The position numbers and the translations under genes are program-made. Of a stretch of 64,000 nucleotides of DNA, positions 42,826 through 51,887 are shown piece after piece. How positions within the stretch are numbered: the first letter of the stretch is position 1; every line of letters begins with the position of its first letter. Location of the stretch: the NCBI GenBank assembly GCA_027485735.1, contig JAIXQM010000194.1:1-64000 (forward strand). Direction: 5' to 3'. The notes below the pieces were generated by a model. It had not been told where the DNA came from and searched no databases. It saw nothing but the letters and a program-made list of their open reading frames with translations. This DNA comes from Sphingomonadales bacterium. Lineage in GTDB: Bacteria; Pseudomonadota; Alphaproteobacteria; Sphingomonadales; Sphingomonadaceae.

Positions 42826-45708
42826 ATGATCGAGGTCTTCACGATCGGCGGCGGCGAGTATGTCGTCAACGTGATGAACGCCGTCGCCGCCTGGACCGGC
42901 GACGGCGGCTACATCTCGCTGATCCAGGTCGTGATGGTCATGGGCCTGATCATGTCGACGACGATCGTGGCGTTCGACGCCAACTGGCGGGCGTGGATCA
43001 ACTGGTTCCTTGGCGCGACGCTGATGTACCTCGTCCTGATGGTGCCCCGGGTCGACATCCAGGTCACCGATCGCATCAACCCGGCGCTGGCACCCTCGGC
43101 GGTCGCCAATGTGCCACTGGGCCTTGGCCTTGTTGCAGGCTTCACCAGCCAGATATCGGATTATCTGACGACCGGCGCTGAGCTGGTGTTCGGGCTGCCC
43201 AATGATCTCAACTATTCGCAGAACGGCATTATCTATGGCGCCCGGCTGCTCGAGGCGACCCAGAACGTCCGCATCAATGACCCCGAGTTTGCCGCCAATC
43301 TCGACGAGCATTTTCGGCTTTGCACCTTCTACGATATTTTGCTCGGCCAGAAGTCGATCGATGCCCTCGCGCGTTCGAACGATCTTCTCGCTGCAATGGG
43401 CCCAGGGTCGGTCGCGCGATCGCAAAAATGGCTTACCCGCGATCCCGGTGGCACAGTGACGGCCGAGATCATTACCTGTCGCATCGCCTATGACCGCTTC
43501 GTCGCCAGCTGGGACACGATGCAGACCCCGCTCGAGACGACGCTTGGCATCCAGCTTTACCCGCGCCTGTTGGGCGCGGCGGCGCGGACCAAGCTCCTCG
43601 CCGATCTGCCGATTGCCTATGACTATCTGACCAACGTCTCGCGCACCGCGTCGCAGACGCTGCGCCAGCATCTCGTCATCAATGCGATGACGCAGTCGCT
43701 CCACACGATGCAGTCGGGTGGCTCGCCGTCGTCGGTCGACGTCTATGCCCAGACCCGCGCGGAGATCCAGACGCGCAACACCTACAACTCGATCGGCGCG
43801 ACCGCGATGAAATGGGTGCCGCTCTTGAACATCGTGCTGACGGTGGTGTTCTACGCGCTGTTCCCGATCGCCTTTCCGATCTTCCTCTTGCCCAGAGGCG
43901 GCGTCTCGGCACTGAAGGGCTATGTCACCGGGTTCTTCTATCTCGCGGCCTGGGGCCCGCTTTACGTCATCCTCCACATGATCCTGATGCTGAAGGCGGG
44001 TGCCGATGTCGCGGCCGTCGGCGCCGCCGGTGACGGCGGCGTGACGCTAGCCAGCTATGTCGGGATTGCCGGCGTTACCGACGATATCGGCATCCTTGCC
44101 GGCTATCTGATTGCTTCGGTGCCGTTCCTTGCCGCCGGCGTCGCCAAGGGCGCGCTGGCGATTTCGAGCCAGGCAACAAGCTATCTGGCGCCGTCGCAAA
44201 GCGCCTCTGAGGAAGCAGCCCGTGAGGCGAGCACCGGCAACATCGCTGTCGGCAACAGCTCGTTCGACACCCAGGCGTTCAACATGAAGCAGGGGAACCT
44301 CTGGACCACGGCGGGCAGCTATACGTCAGGGGTCTCGTCGTTCACGTCCGTGCAAGGGGACGGAACGCGCTCGACCCAATATCCGGAAAGTGCCGTTGTC
44401 GATGCGACCGGCGCCATGTCGCGGCTGCCGATTACACCGCAGCTGTCGCAGGAGTTGCAGTCGAGCTTTACCAGGAGCGCCAGCGAGACCCGCAGCCGTG
44501 CCGAGACCCTGTCGAACAGCGCATCCTCGTCATTATCGTCGGCAAACACCCAGGCAGCGGATTTCCGGCGAACGCTGCAGGCCGGCACAGGCCTTGAAAC
44601 CTCATTTGGCGCCGACGATCGCAACACGATCGGCACGACATATTCGATGGTCGACCAGGCGGCGACTGCGCTGCAGAACCGCTTTGGGTTCGAGCGCAGC
44701 CTTGCCGAATCCTACGCCAATCAGGCGATGTTCAGCGGCAATTTCAGCACGGGGCTAGGGTGGCCCGGCAACCAGGGCGCGGGCGGTGCTGGCAGCGGGA
44801 GCGGTGGTGGTGCCGGTCCGGCATCAGGCCGGGTCGGGGTTGGCGTCACAACGAGCGGCAGCAAGACATCGACAACGACGGGCACCGCTTCCGGCACCAA
44901 TGGCCTGTCGGAAGCGAAGGACTTCCTCGAACAGCAGGCCAAGAGCCAGAACTGGGGGCAGCAGCGCGACAGCTTTTACCGGGCGACCGGCAACAGCTCG
45001 AGCAGCGAACTCGCCGCCCGCTCGGCGAGCCTGTCGGCTTCCTACTCCCGCGCCAACTCTGTCGCCCAGGAAGCCCGCACGGCTTACGAGACCGCCAATC
45101 GCCTCGAGGATGCTGCCTCGCTTCGCGACAGCAACGGCGTCTCGTTGAGCGAGAACCTCACCCAGCCCTTCGTCAACTTCGTCCTTGGCGAGCAGCGCGC
45201 CATGCCGGGGATCACGCCGGACTGGAATCCGACCCGTGGCCAGGCAATCACGCCGGCAGAGATCGCCGAGCGTGATTTCTACATCGGCGAATTCATCAAG
45301 GCGGAAGAGGCGAAGATCCGCGCGGGTGTCGAGCCGAGCTTTGTCGAGCCGAGCCCCGCTGGCATCGCGCGACCGAGCGCGAACACGCAGGCCCAGGTTG
45401 CACGCCTCGGCGCCGGTGGCATTGCGCAGGTTGGGTCAACGCCCATGCCTGTCGATCCTGATCTTCGGTCCCGCGAACAAATCGACGATGTGCGCGGCGA
45501 TCGCGGCGAGCTTGTTGGCGCTGGCGGCCGCTACGTTGGCGGTGCGCTCGAACGCCGCGAAGAAGCGTTCGAGCGCGTTCGACCGACGATCACGCCCGAT
45601 CCGCAAGACACATTGGATAATGTCCTTGGCGAGAAGCAGACAGGCTGGAAATCGGACGGCCTACCGGGCGTCATCAGCAATGTGCTGGACCCAAAGCCTA
45701 AGAAATGA
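42826..45708 (+). CDS. traG: TraG, mating-pair stabilisation and pilus protein
   Basis: The 960-residue protein has an N-terminal membrane domain with helices near 25-50, 55-75, 335-360, 370-390 and 420-445, and a long periplasmic/cytoplasmic C-terminal region rich in Ser, Ala and Gly with coiled-coil stretches. F TraG has the same layout and acts in pilus assembly (N-terminal part) and in mating-pair stabilisation and entry exclusion (C-terminal part). It is the last gene of the transfer operon; its 3' end overlaps a convergent gene by 11 bp. Confidence 0.9.
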   Translation: MIEVFTIGGGEYVVNVMNAVAAWTGDGGYISLIQVVMVMGLIMSTTIVAFDANWRAWINWFLGATLMYLVLMVPRVDIQVTDRINPALAPSAVANVPLGLGLVAGFTSQISDYLTTGAELVFGLPNDLNYSQNGIIYGARLLEATQNVRINDPEFAANLDEHFRLCTFYDILLGQKSIDALARSNDLLAAMGPGSVARSQKWLTRDPGGTVTAEIITCRIAYDRFVASWDTMQTPLETTLGIQLYPRLLGAAARTKLLADLPIAYDYLTNVSRTASQTLRQHLVINAMTQSLHTMQSGGSPSSVDVYAQTRAEIQTRNTYNSIGATAMKWVPLLNIVLTVVFYALFPIAFPIFLLPRGGVSALKGYVTGFFYLAAWGPLYVILHMILMLKAGADVAAVGAAGDGGVTLASYVGIAGVTDDIGILAGYLIASVPFLAAGVAKGALAISSQATSYLAPSQSASEEAAREASTGNIAVGNSSFDTQAFNMKQGNLWTTAGSYTSGVSSFTSVQGDGTRSTQYPESAVVDATGAMSRLPITPQLSQELQSSFTRSASETRSRAETLSNSASSSLSSANTQAADFRRTLQAGTGLETSFGADDRNTIGTTYSMVDQAATALQNRFGFERSLAESYANQAMFSGNFSTGLGWPGNQGAGGAGSGSGGGAGPASGRVGVGVTTSGSKTSTTTGTASGTNGLSEAKDFLEQQAKSQNWGQQRDSFYRATGNSSSSELAARSASLSASYSRANSVAQEARTAYETANRLEDAASLRDSNGVSLSENLTQPFVNFVLGEQRAMPGITPDWNPTRGQAITPAEIAERDFYIGEFIKAEEAKIRAGVEPSFVEPSPAGIARPSANTQAQVARLGAGGIAQVGSTPMPVDPDLRSREQIDDVRGDRGELVGAGGRYVGGALERREEAFERVRPTITPDPQDTLDNVLGEKQTGWKSDGLPGVISNVLDPKPKK

Positions 45709-45976
45709 TGCCGAGCCAACCTAGCACGGGGATTCCAATCAAGATGGCGGCGCCAAAAATCATAAAGCCCCAAAACCAGCCCCAGAACACACGATCAGGC
45801 GTGGCGTTCTGCAGCGCGAAGCGGTCGAGTTGCTGCGTCTCGATGGCGTGGCTGAGCTGCCGCAGGCCCTCAAAACCTTCGACCTCGACCTTGACCGGCT
45901 TGTCGCGCGCGGCTTCGAGATCCGCGATGCGATCGCGGAGCGCCTGCAGCTCTTCCCTGGTGGGCTGGTCGGTCAT
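45698..45976 (-). CDS. Small membrane protein convergent with traG (92 aa)
   Basis: It starts MTDQPTREELQALRDRIADL, a coiled-coil-like helix, then a C-terminal TM helix (about 65-88, FWGFMIFGAAILIGIPVLG). A GTG two codons upstream is possible. Tail-anchored layout. Its stop lies inside traG on the other strand. No family recognised. Confidence 0.6.
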   Translation of the reverse strand: MTDQPTREELQALRDRIADLEAARDKPVKVEVEGFEGLRQLSHAIETQQLDRFALQNATPDRVFWGWFWGFMIFGAAILIGIPVLGWLGIIS

Positions 45977-46043
45977 CGGCACGCTCGATAGAACTAGAAC
46001 ATATGGTGCACATTACCACATTTCGTGTCATGATTCCATCGTC

Positions 46044-46361
46044 ATGGATGACCCGATCAAACCCGGCACTGAAGAGACATTTCCGACCGCCCTGCCCCGG
46101 TCCGGCCGGCTCGAACTTGTGGCCCGCGATCTGACGCGGAACATCAATCGCCGCTATTCAATTGAGCATTGCGTTGATCTGTTCGGTGTCCACCTCGTCG
46201 AGACATCATGGGGTCGCTGCGGCACCTGGGGTCAGTCGAAGCGTGATTCCTTCGATGACCCGGACGATGCCGACCGCGCCGTCAGAACCCATCTTCGCCG
46301 CCGCGCCCGCGCACCCCGCAGAATTGGGGTTGCTTACCAAGTCGTGGGCGATGTGTGGTGA
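46044..46361 (+). CDS. WGR-domain protein (105 aa)
   Basis: The domain covers nearly the whole protein: RRYSIEHCVDLFGVHLVETSWGRCGTWGQ with the diagnostic WGRxGxxGQ, then a helix and VAYQVV. WGR domains bind nucleic acid in eukaryotic PARPs and occur as stand-alone plasmid proteins. No ribosome site is evident before the ATG. It runs into a 37-codon frame by TGATG. Confidence 0.75.
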   Translation: MDDPIKPGTEETFPTALPRSGRLELVARDLTRNINRRYSIEHCVDLFGVHLVETSWGRCGTWGQSKRDSFDDPDDADRAVRTHLRRRARAPRRIGVAYQVVGDVW

Positions 46362-46474
46362 TGAACGATCTCGTTGATGATGATGTTCGCAAAACCATCG
46401 GCATTACCATGCGCACAGGCTCGATCGGACGCTTAGTTCGTTCAGATAATGACATTATCAAGATTGAACGATGA
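46361..46474 (+). CDS. Possible 37-residue coupled peptide
   Basis: The ATG shares one base with the WGR stop. The peptide starts MNDLVDDDVRKTIGITMRTG and is soluble and charged. Support is only the start/stop coupling; it may not be real. Confidence 0.35.
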   Translation: MNDLVDDDVRKTIGITMRTGSIGRLVRSDNDIIKIER

Positions 46475-46488
46475 TATCTTCGGAACAC

Positions 46489-46923
46489 CTAGCGCTGGGC
46501 AAAGGCCGACATTTTGCCAGCGCCAAACGCTACGACAGTGTATTTGTCGGGTGCACGCCCGGAAACTTCCATTCCGAGCGAACCGACCGGCATGCCCGGA
46601 ACTGCCAAGCCTGTTACGCCTGCCGGCCGCCTGGCGAGTACACGCTTCATATCGGCGATCGGCACGTGACCTTCGAAGGCCATTCCGTCGATGAGGGCGG
46701 TGTGGCACGACGCCAGGGCGGGATGCATACCGAGGCGCTTGTGAAGGCTGGCTCGGTTTGCATCGTCGATGACCTTGACGGCCTGACCAAATGCCTTGGC
46801 GACCTGTGCTGCCCAGGCTTCGCAGCAGCCACAGCCGGGATCGCGGTGCATGACGATATCGCCTGCCGCCAATGCGGGCGAGGCCACAAGGGCAAGGGCC
46901 AGTGCCAGCAAGTATTTACGCAT
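46489..46923 (-). CDS. DUF411 periplasmic metal-binding protein
   Basis: The 144-residue exported protein (signal ending SPALAAG) has the DUF411 motif HRDPGCGCCEAW, a CxCC metal or redox site, and a later GMPVGSLGMEV Met-containing strand. DUF411 proteins occur in copper resistance clusters (CopG-like). Fourth gene of the copA operon; GAAAGG precedes the ATG. Confidence 0.85.
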   Translation of the reverse strand: MRKYLLALALALVASPALAAGDIVMHRDPGCGCCEAWAAQVAKAFGQAVKVIDDANRASLHKRLGMHPALASCHTALIDGMAFEGHVPIADMKRVLARRPAGVTGLAVPGMPVGSLGMEVSGRAPDKYTVVAFGAGKMSAFAQR

Positions 46924-46956
46924 GAACAAGAGCCTTTCTTCTGAATTGGGACATCA

Positions 46957-47685
46957 TCACGCGACGGTGCGACGGCGGAAAAGCCCCCGTTTGATCGGCC
47001 ATCGTATGACCAGAAGCACAGTCCCCGCCAGCCCCAGCACCAGACCACCGATAGCGAACGCCAGCAACCACCATGTGTTGAAGTTGTCGCGCTCGGTCCA
47101 GTCCATGATGTGCAGGCCCCAGAAAAAGTCGAACAGCCGCCAATTTGCGGTACGCACCGCAGCGATCTGCCCGGTGTCGGCAGCGACGAAGACGCTGGTG
47201 TTCTCGGGGTCGGCAAAGGCAACACGCCAGGCCGGTAACGGGCCCCGATATTCGGGGCTGGCTGATGTGACCTGGCTCGTCATCGGCGCCGCAACCTTGG
47301 GACCGATCCAGGCCTTTTCGGCGATCGATGCCGCCAAACGGGCATCGACGGGCAGTAGGGGCGCGCCTGTCGTCGCATCGAACATCAGGATGCGATTGCC
47401 GCGCGTGACTTCGGCCACCGCCCGGCCGTGCAACATGCGCAGTGTCACCCGGTCGGCACCACTCCCGTCGAGATAGGTGGCGGGATCGGCGAAAACGACC
47501 CCGGCGGGAAGCACCTCGATGCGCTTGCGGTCGACGAGGTGGTCGCCGTGGATTTCGTCAATTGGCCAGAAACTCATCAGCGCGCCACTGGCAAACCAGA
47601 TCAACAGTTGTGCGCCGATGATCAGCGCCAACCATTTGTGCAGCCTGCTGGCGCCAAGATGAAGGCGGTGGCGTCGTGAGCTCAT
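46957..47685 (-). CDS. PepSY-domain membrane protein
   Basis: The 242-residue protein has TM helices at about 18-38 and 205-230 around a periplasmic PepSY domain (AVAEVTRGNRILMFDATTGAP, FVAADTGQIAAVR). The WRLFDFFWGLHIMDW segment before the last helix is typical of PepSY-associated proteins near copper genes. Third gene of the copA operon, 9 bp after copB. Confidence 0.84.
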   Translation of the reverse strand: MSSRRHRLHLGASRLHKWLALIIGAQLLIWFASGALMSFWPIDEIHGDHLVDRKRIEVLPAGVVFADPATYLDGSGADRVTLRMLHGRAVAEVTRGNRILMFDATTGAPLLPVDARLAASIAEKAWIGPKVAAPMTSQVTSASPEYRGPLPAWRVAFADPENTSVFVAADTGQIAAVRTANWRLFDFFWGLHIMDWTERDNFNTWWLLAFAIGGLVLGLAGTVLLVIRWPIKRGLFRRRTVA

Positions 47686-47694
47686 GGTCCCGTC

Positions 47695-48618
47695 CTAAAA
47701 CCAGAACCGGATGCCGGCAACGAAACTGGTTCCGCTGGTTCGATCACCGGCGTCACGGGCAAAGCGGGCCGTCTCGCCGACTTTGCCGGCCCATTCGACA
47801 CCGATATAGGGCGCAAATTCGCGGGCGATTTCGTAGCGCAGCCGCAGGCCTAGCTCGATATCGGTGAGGCCCACACCCACGCCGATCTCGGGGATCGACT
47901 GCGCGGAGGCTTCGATCTCGGCGCGCGGCTGCAGGATCAGCCGCTGGGTGATGCGCTGGTCATAGAAGCCCTCGATACGGCCGCGCAGTTCGCCTTTGGT
48001 CGACAGAAACAGCGCGCCGGCCGCCTTGAACCAATAAGGTGCGAGCCCTTCGATGCCGAGCGTGGCATAGGCCCGCTGCGGATCGGGCCGGATGTCGTAT
48101 CGCACCCCGGCCTGCAGGTTCCACCATGGACCGATGGCACGTGAATAGAGCGCCTGGACCTCGGCCTTTTCAAGCGGCCCGCGCACATCGCCCTCGCCTT
48201 CGGTCTTGACGACAAAACGGTTGATGTCGCCGCCGAACCAGCCTTCGCCTTCCCAGCGATAACCGTCGGTGCCGGCACGGGCCTGATATTCGGCGAGGTT
48301 GAACAGGATCATCGAGCCGGTGAAGCCGCCATGCTCGCGGCGTAGTGCTGCTCGCGAAGGGGCGACGGCAGCCGCGCCCCAAACGGCATCGGCGGCATGA
48401 TCGGTCGGTGGCGCCGGGGCGGGGGCGTTCCCGATGGTGTCACCGGTCGCCGGCGGTGCCATATTGTGGCCGGCGTGCGGGTCGGCGGCAGCGGGGACTG
48501 TCGCCATCGGCATGGTGTGACCCGCGTGCAGGTCGGCCGTCGGCGCAGCGGTCTGCGCCAAGGCACCGCCCGGAACGAGCGCCAGCGAGACAATCGCCCC
48601 GATAGTGGTGCGGATCAT
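47695..48618 (-). CDS. copB: CopB outer-membrane copper-resistance protein
   Basis: The 307-residue protein starts with a signal peptide, then a His/Met-rich copper-binding stretch (LHAGHTMPMATV, DPHAGHNMAPP), and a CopB beta-barrel of about 220 residues (GWFGGDINRFVVKTEGEG, QALYSRAIGPWWNLQAGVRY) ending in Phe as barrels do. Overlaps copA by ATGA. Sequesters or passes copper at the outer membrane. Confidence 0.92.
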   Translation of the reverse strand: MIRTTIGAIVSLALVPGGALAQTAAPTADLHAGHTMPMATVPAAADPHAGHNMAPPATGDTIGNAPAPAPPTDHAADAVWGAAAVAPSRAALRREHGGFTGSMILFNLAEYQARAGTDGYRWEGEGWFGGDINRFVVKTEGEGDVRGPLEKAEVQALYSRAIGPWWNLQAGVRYDIRPDPQRAYATLGIEGLAPYWFKAAGALFLSTKGELRGRIEGFYDQRITQRLILQPRAEIEASAQSIPEIGVGVGLTDIELGLRLRYEIAREFAPYIGVEWAGKVGETARFARDAGDRTSGTSFVAGIRFWF

Positions 48619-50372
48619 GCCACGTCCTCGTCGTGGCGTACCGTAACGACGCGGAACATGCCGGCATGCATGTGCAGCATCATGTGACAGTGGAACGCCC
48701 AGTCTCCCAGCGCATCGGCGGTCAGATCGAACGACACCTTGCCGCCCGGCAGGACATTGACGGTGTGCTTGACTGGGCGGTTGCCCTTTTCACCCATCAC
48801 CACCTCGAAGAAATGCCCATGCAGGTGAATCGGGTGGGGCATCATCGTGTCGTTGATCAGATTGACCCGAACACGCTCGTTATGGCGAAAGGCCAACGGC
48901 TCGGCGCCTTCGCTGAACTTCACCCCGTCGAACGACCACATGTAGCGTTCCATGTTGGCAGTGAGGTGAATGTCGATCTCACGCGACGGATCGCGCTTGT
49001 CGGGATTGGGTTCGAGCGAGCGCAGCTGGCTGTACGTCAGCACGCGATGCGGTTCGTTCTCGAGGCCGGTCGGGCGCTCGCCGGTGCGGTCCATTGGCAT
49101 TGAGGACAGCATCGCCACCCCGGGCCCCATTTTGACCTGCGGCGCCACCGACGGGTCGAGCATCTTCATCGATCCCATGTCGTGGCTCATGCCCGGCATC
49201 GCGCCATGATCCATGCCGGGCATCTTGCTATGGTCCATCCCGGCAATCGCGCCGCCGCTCATGTCCATATCGCCCATGCCCATGTCCTTCATGGTCAGCA
49301 GCGGGCGTTTGCGAAGCGGCGGTGTCTCGCCGACCATGCCCATCCGCGGTGCCAGCGTGGCGCGCACCAGGCCCGACCGATCGATGCCTTCGGCAATGAA
49401 GCCGTAGGCGCGATCATCCTGTGGCTGGACGATGATGTCATAGGTTTCGGCGACGCCGATCTGGAACTCGTCGGTCTCCACCGGCTGCACATTGTTGCCG
49501 TCGGCAGCGACGACCGTCATCGCCAGTCCGGGTATCCGCACGTTGAAATTGGTCATCGCGGAAGCGTTGATGATGCGCAGCCGCACCTTTTCGCCGGGCA
49601 CGAACAGGCCGGTCCAGTTTTCCACCGGGCCATGGCCGTTGACGAGATAGGTGTAGATCGCCCCAGTTGCATCGGAGATGTCGGTCGGGTCCATTCGCAT
49701 CGCGGCCCACATCCGCCGGTCGGCGGCCGACTGGCCCTTGCCGGCAAGCAGGCCGGCGAGCGTCTGCTTCTGGAAGTTGAAATTGCCGCCGTTCTGCTTG
49801 AGGCGTGTGTAGATCTTGTGCGGGTGCATGACGCTCCAGTCGCTGAGCACCAGGACGTGCTCGCGGTCGGACGCGACCGGGTCGGCGCCGGCAGGATCGA
49901 TGACGATCGACCCGAAATGCCCCATCGCCTCCTGCAGGCCCGAATGGCTGTGGTACCAATAGGTGCCCGACTGGCGGATCGGAAAGTCGTAAACGAACGT
50001 CTCGCCCGGCTTGATGCCCGGAAAGCTGATCCCCGGCACGCCATCGTACTGGAACGGCAGCAACAGCCCATGCCAGTGGATCGACGTGTCTTCGGCGAGC
50101 GTGTTGGTCACCGAGAGGCGCACGTTCTGACCTTCCTTCAGCCTGATCAGCGGCCCGGGAACGGTGCCGTTGATCGCGATGGCATGGCCGGCCCGGCCGC
50201 CAACACTGTGCATCGCGTGGCCGACGCTGAGCTTGATGTCTTCGCCGGACAAAACATCGCTGCCGCTCGCAAGGCCGCCAGTGCCACTGCGCGCCCAACC
50301 CGGCACAGCCATCGCACCTGTGACTAACGAGGCGGCCCGCAGAAAGCCGCGGCGAGAGGTCGGTAGGATCAT
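48615..50372 (-). CDS. copA: CopA/PcoA-type periplasmic multicopper oxidase
   Basis: The 585-residue Tat-exported enzyme (SRRGFLR at residues 6-12) oxidises Cu(I) to Cu(II). Copper-site motifs: HWHG at 99-102, YWYHSHSG, HPIHLHGHF and HCHMMLHMHAGM. A Met/His repeat (GMDHSKMPGMDHGAMPGMSH) lies between domains. The start at 50372 is set by AGGGA upstream and the Tat motif close behind. First gene of a four-gene operon with an ECF-type promoter at 50419-50446. Confidence 0.94.
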   Translation of the reverse strand: MILPTSRRGFLRAASLVTGAMAVPGWARSGTGGLASGSDVLSGEDIKLSVGHAMHSVGGRAGHAIAINGTVPGPLIRLKEGQNVRLSVTNTLAEDTSIHWHGLLLPFQYDGVPGISFPGIKPGETFVYDFPIRQSGTYWYHSHSGLQEAMGHFGSIVIDPAGADPVASDREHVLVLSDWSVMHPHKIYTRLKQNGGNFNFQKQTLAGLLAGKGQSAADRRMWAAMRMDPTDISDATGAIYTYLVNGHGPVENWTGLFVPGEKVRLRIINASAMTNFNVRIPGLAMTVVAADGNNVQPVETDEFQIGVAETYDIIVQPQDDRAYGFIAEGIDRSGLVRATLAPRMGMVGETPPLRKRPLLTMKDMGMGDMDMSGGAIAGMDHSKMPGMDHGAMPGMSHDMGSMKMLDPSVAPQVKMGPGVAMLSSMPMDRTGERPTGLENEPHRVLTYSQLRSLEPNPDKRDPSREIDIHLTANMERYMWSFDGVKFSEGAEPLAFRHNERVRVNLINDTMMPHPIHLHGHFFEVVMGEKGNRPVKHTVNVLPGGKVSFDLTADALGDWAFHCHMMLHMHAGMFRVVTVRHDEDVA

Positions 50373-50418
50373 ATCTGTCCCTGGAAATTCAGCAAAGCAC
50401 AGCAAGGCTCGCATTGAG

Positions 50419-50446
50419 ATACGCACGGTTTTGAATCGCCCCTCAA
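50419..50446 (-). promoter_or_regulatory. Predicted ECF promoter of copA operon
   Basis: On the minus strand TTGAGGGG (50446-50439), 13 bp, TGCGTAT (50425-50419), 47 bp before the copA start. Same pattern and spacing as at 51795-51822, 51832-51859 and 53206-53233. Confidence 0.8.
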
Positions 50447-50477
50447 GGGCGGCCTGCGGCATTATCGCCTTGGCGGC

Positions 50478-51053
50478 CTAACCGCTCAGCGCCTTGCGAG
50501 CACGATAGATCCGGACTTCGACAGCTTTCTCGCTGATCCCGAGTACCGCGGCAGCTTCCGCCTGGGAGAGACCATCCACCGCGGTCAGGATGAGAGGCTC
50601 TTTGAGGTTCGCCGGAAGCGATGCAATCGCCTTGGTCGCGCGCGCCAGCGCGCGGGCATCATCGATCGCTGCCTCGCCCGTAACCGCCGTGTCGACAATC
50701 TCGCTCGCAGCGTCCAACGGCAGCGCAAAGCGAAATAGTCGCCTGACGGCGCGTCGGCGTCCCCAATCACGGCACTTGTTCAGCGCAATGCGGTTGATCC
50801 AGTAGCGAAAAGGCCGACTGCCGTCGTAACGTCCGATCGACGCAAAGGCCGCGACAAAGGTTTCCTGCACAACATCGAGGGCCTCATCGGTGTCGCCGAT
50901 ATGGCTGCGAACAAGGCGAAACACCGGCTCGCGGTAGCGCTGCATCAGCTCGCCATACGCCACCTGGCGACCGCTCAGCGCCAGCGCCGCGAGTTCGCCA
51001 TCGGTGCAGCCGGTGAGCGGCATCGTCACCGTAGGGGCGTTCGGGCGCGTCAC
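50478..51053 (-). CDS. ECF sigma factor, CnrH-like
   Basis: The 191-residue factor has region 2 (AYGELMQRYREPVFRLVRSH, DTDEALDVVQETFVAAF, RPFRYWINRIALNKCRDWGR) and region 4 (IASLPANLKEPLILTAVDGL, SQAEAAAVLGISEKAVEVRI). CnrH of Cupriavidus has the same length. GTG start on the stop of the sensor gene (GTGA). It is last in the order short membrane protein-sensor-sigma, as in cnrYXH, and probably recognises the four TTGAGGGG-N13-TGCGTA sites. Confidence 0.9.
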   Translation of the reverse strand: MTRPNAPTVTMPLTGCTDGELAALALSGRQVAYGELMQRYREPVFRLVRSHIGDTDEALDVVQETFVAAFASIGRYDGSRPFRYWINRIALNKCRDWGRRRAVRRLFRFALPLDAASEIVDTAVTGEAAIDDARALARATKAIASLPANLKEPLILTAVDGLSQAEAAAVLGISEKAVEVRIYRARKALSG

Positions 51054-51490
51054 TCCGTCGGGGCTGTCAGCGCCTTGACCGCCGCCTCGTCGAACTTTCG
51101 CGCCTGATCGGGGCGCAAGACACTGCGCAACCGGAAGACATGCTGCAGCGTCTCTTTCTGAAGCTCTCCCATGACCTCGTGCGAACGATCGACCGCTGCC
51201 TGCACTCCGGGACCATAGCCGTGTTCGGCTGTAATCGCTTCAGCAAGACGCGCGTTGTCGGATCGCATTTGCTGCTCGAGGGCGCGTTTCCTGACTGCAA
51301 ACTGCTGTTCAAGCCCCTCGATCTGCGCCCGCTGCGCGGCATCCAGTTCGAGTTTGTCGTGCAGGATGGCGTGAAGCTCGGTTTCAGGCGGAGAAAGCCG
51401 CGTGACCAGCGCGCGGCCGACGAACACGCCTCCCAGCGCTGCGAAAAACGCCACCAGCGCAACAATCGCGATCCGCCGGAAATTGTTCAT
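51050..51490 (-). CDS. Periplasmic heavy-metal sensor, CnrX-like
   Basis: The 146-residue protein has an N-terminal membrane anchor (about 7-28) and a helical periplasmic domain with HAILH (His40, His44), matching the HxxxH of CnrX, and SHEVMGEL toward the C-terminus as a possible second ligand pair. CnrX has 148 residues. It would bind metal in the periplasm and relieve inhibition of the sigma factor. Overlaps both neighbours by four bases. Confidence 0.83.
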   Translation of the reverse strand: MNNFRRIAIVALVAFFAALGGVFVGRALVTRLSPPETELHAILHDKLELDAAQRAQIEGLEQQFAVRKRALEQQMRSDNARLAEAITAEHGYGPGVQAAVDRSHEVMGELQKETLQHVFRLRSVLRPDQARKFDEAAVKALTAPTE

Positions 51491-51765
51491 CCGATATTCG
51501 CCAGCAGCGTCGAGGGCGCAAGATTGGCCCCGGCCGCAAACGGCGAGGGCTGCGCTGCCTCAGCCGAACCGCCGGGCAGAACTGCCGCACCAATACCGAT
51601 CCCCAGCGCCAGTACCGCAGCAAGGCTTAGCGCCGGTCCGGTCGTCAATGTCGATGCGCTGCGTTCGGCATCGATCCGCATCAGCACATCGCCTTCAAGC
51701 GACGCCAACCTTGTCGGGACCGGCAGGGTCCGTAGCTGCTGCAACGCCCGGTCAAGGTCGTCCAT
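51487..51765 (-). CDS. Candidate membrane anti-sigma factor, CnrY-like
   Basis: The 92-residue protein has a soluble N-terminal helix (MDDLDRALQQLRTLPVPTRL), one TM helix (about 43-63) and a short periplasmic tail. Size, topology and first position in the cassette match CnrY (95 residues), whose cytoplasmic N-terminus holds the sigma factor. Sequence likeness is weak, so this is chiefly inference from context. AAGGAAG precedes the ATG at 51765. Confidence 0.72.
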   Translation of the reverse strand: MDDLDRALQQLRTLPVPTRLASLEGDVLMRIDAERSASTLTTGPALSLAAVLALGIGIGAAVLPGGSAEAAQPSPFAAGANLAPSTLLANIG

Positions 51766-51794
51766 GAAAGCTTCCTTCTCAAATTCAACCGACA

Positions 51795-51822
51795 TTACGC
51801 ACGCGCTTCGCTCACCCCTCAA
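51795..51822 (-). promoter_or_regulatory. Predicted ECF promoter of the sigma cassette
   Basis: On the minus strand TTGAGGGG (51822-51815), 13 bp, TGCGTAA (51801-51795), 30 bp before the cassette start. Implies autoregulation. Confidence 0.78.
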
Positions 51823-51831
51823 CAAGATTCC

Positions 51832-51859
51832 TTGAGGGGCAGGGTCACCGGCTGCGTAT
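51832..51859 (+). promoter_or_regulatory. Predicted ECF promoter of copC-copD
   Basis: TTGAGGGG (51832-51839), 13 bp, TGCGTAT (51853-51859), 29 bp before copC. Its -35 faces that of the divergent promoter, which creates the inverted repeat 51815-51839. Confidence 0.8.
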
Positions 51860-51887
51860 ATCTCCCTAGTCCAACGAGGAGCCATCC

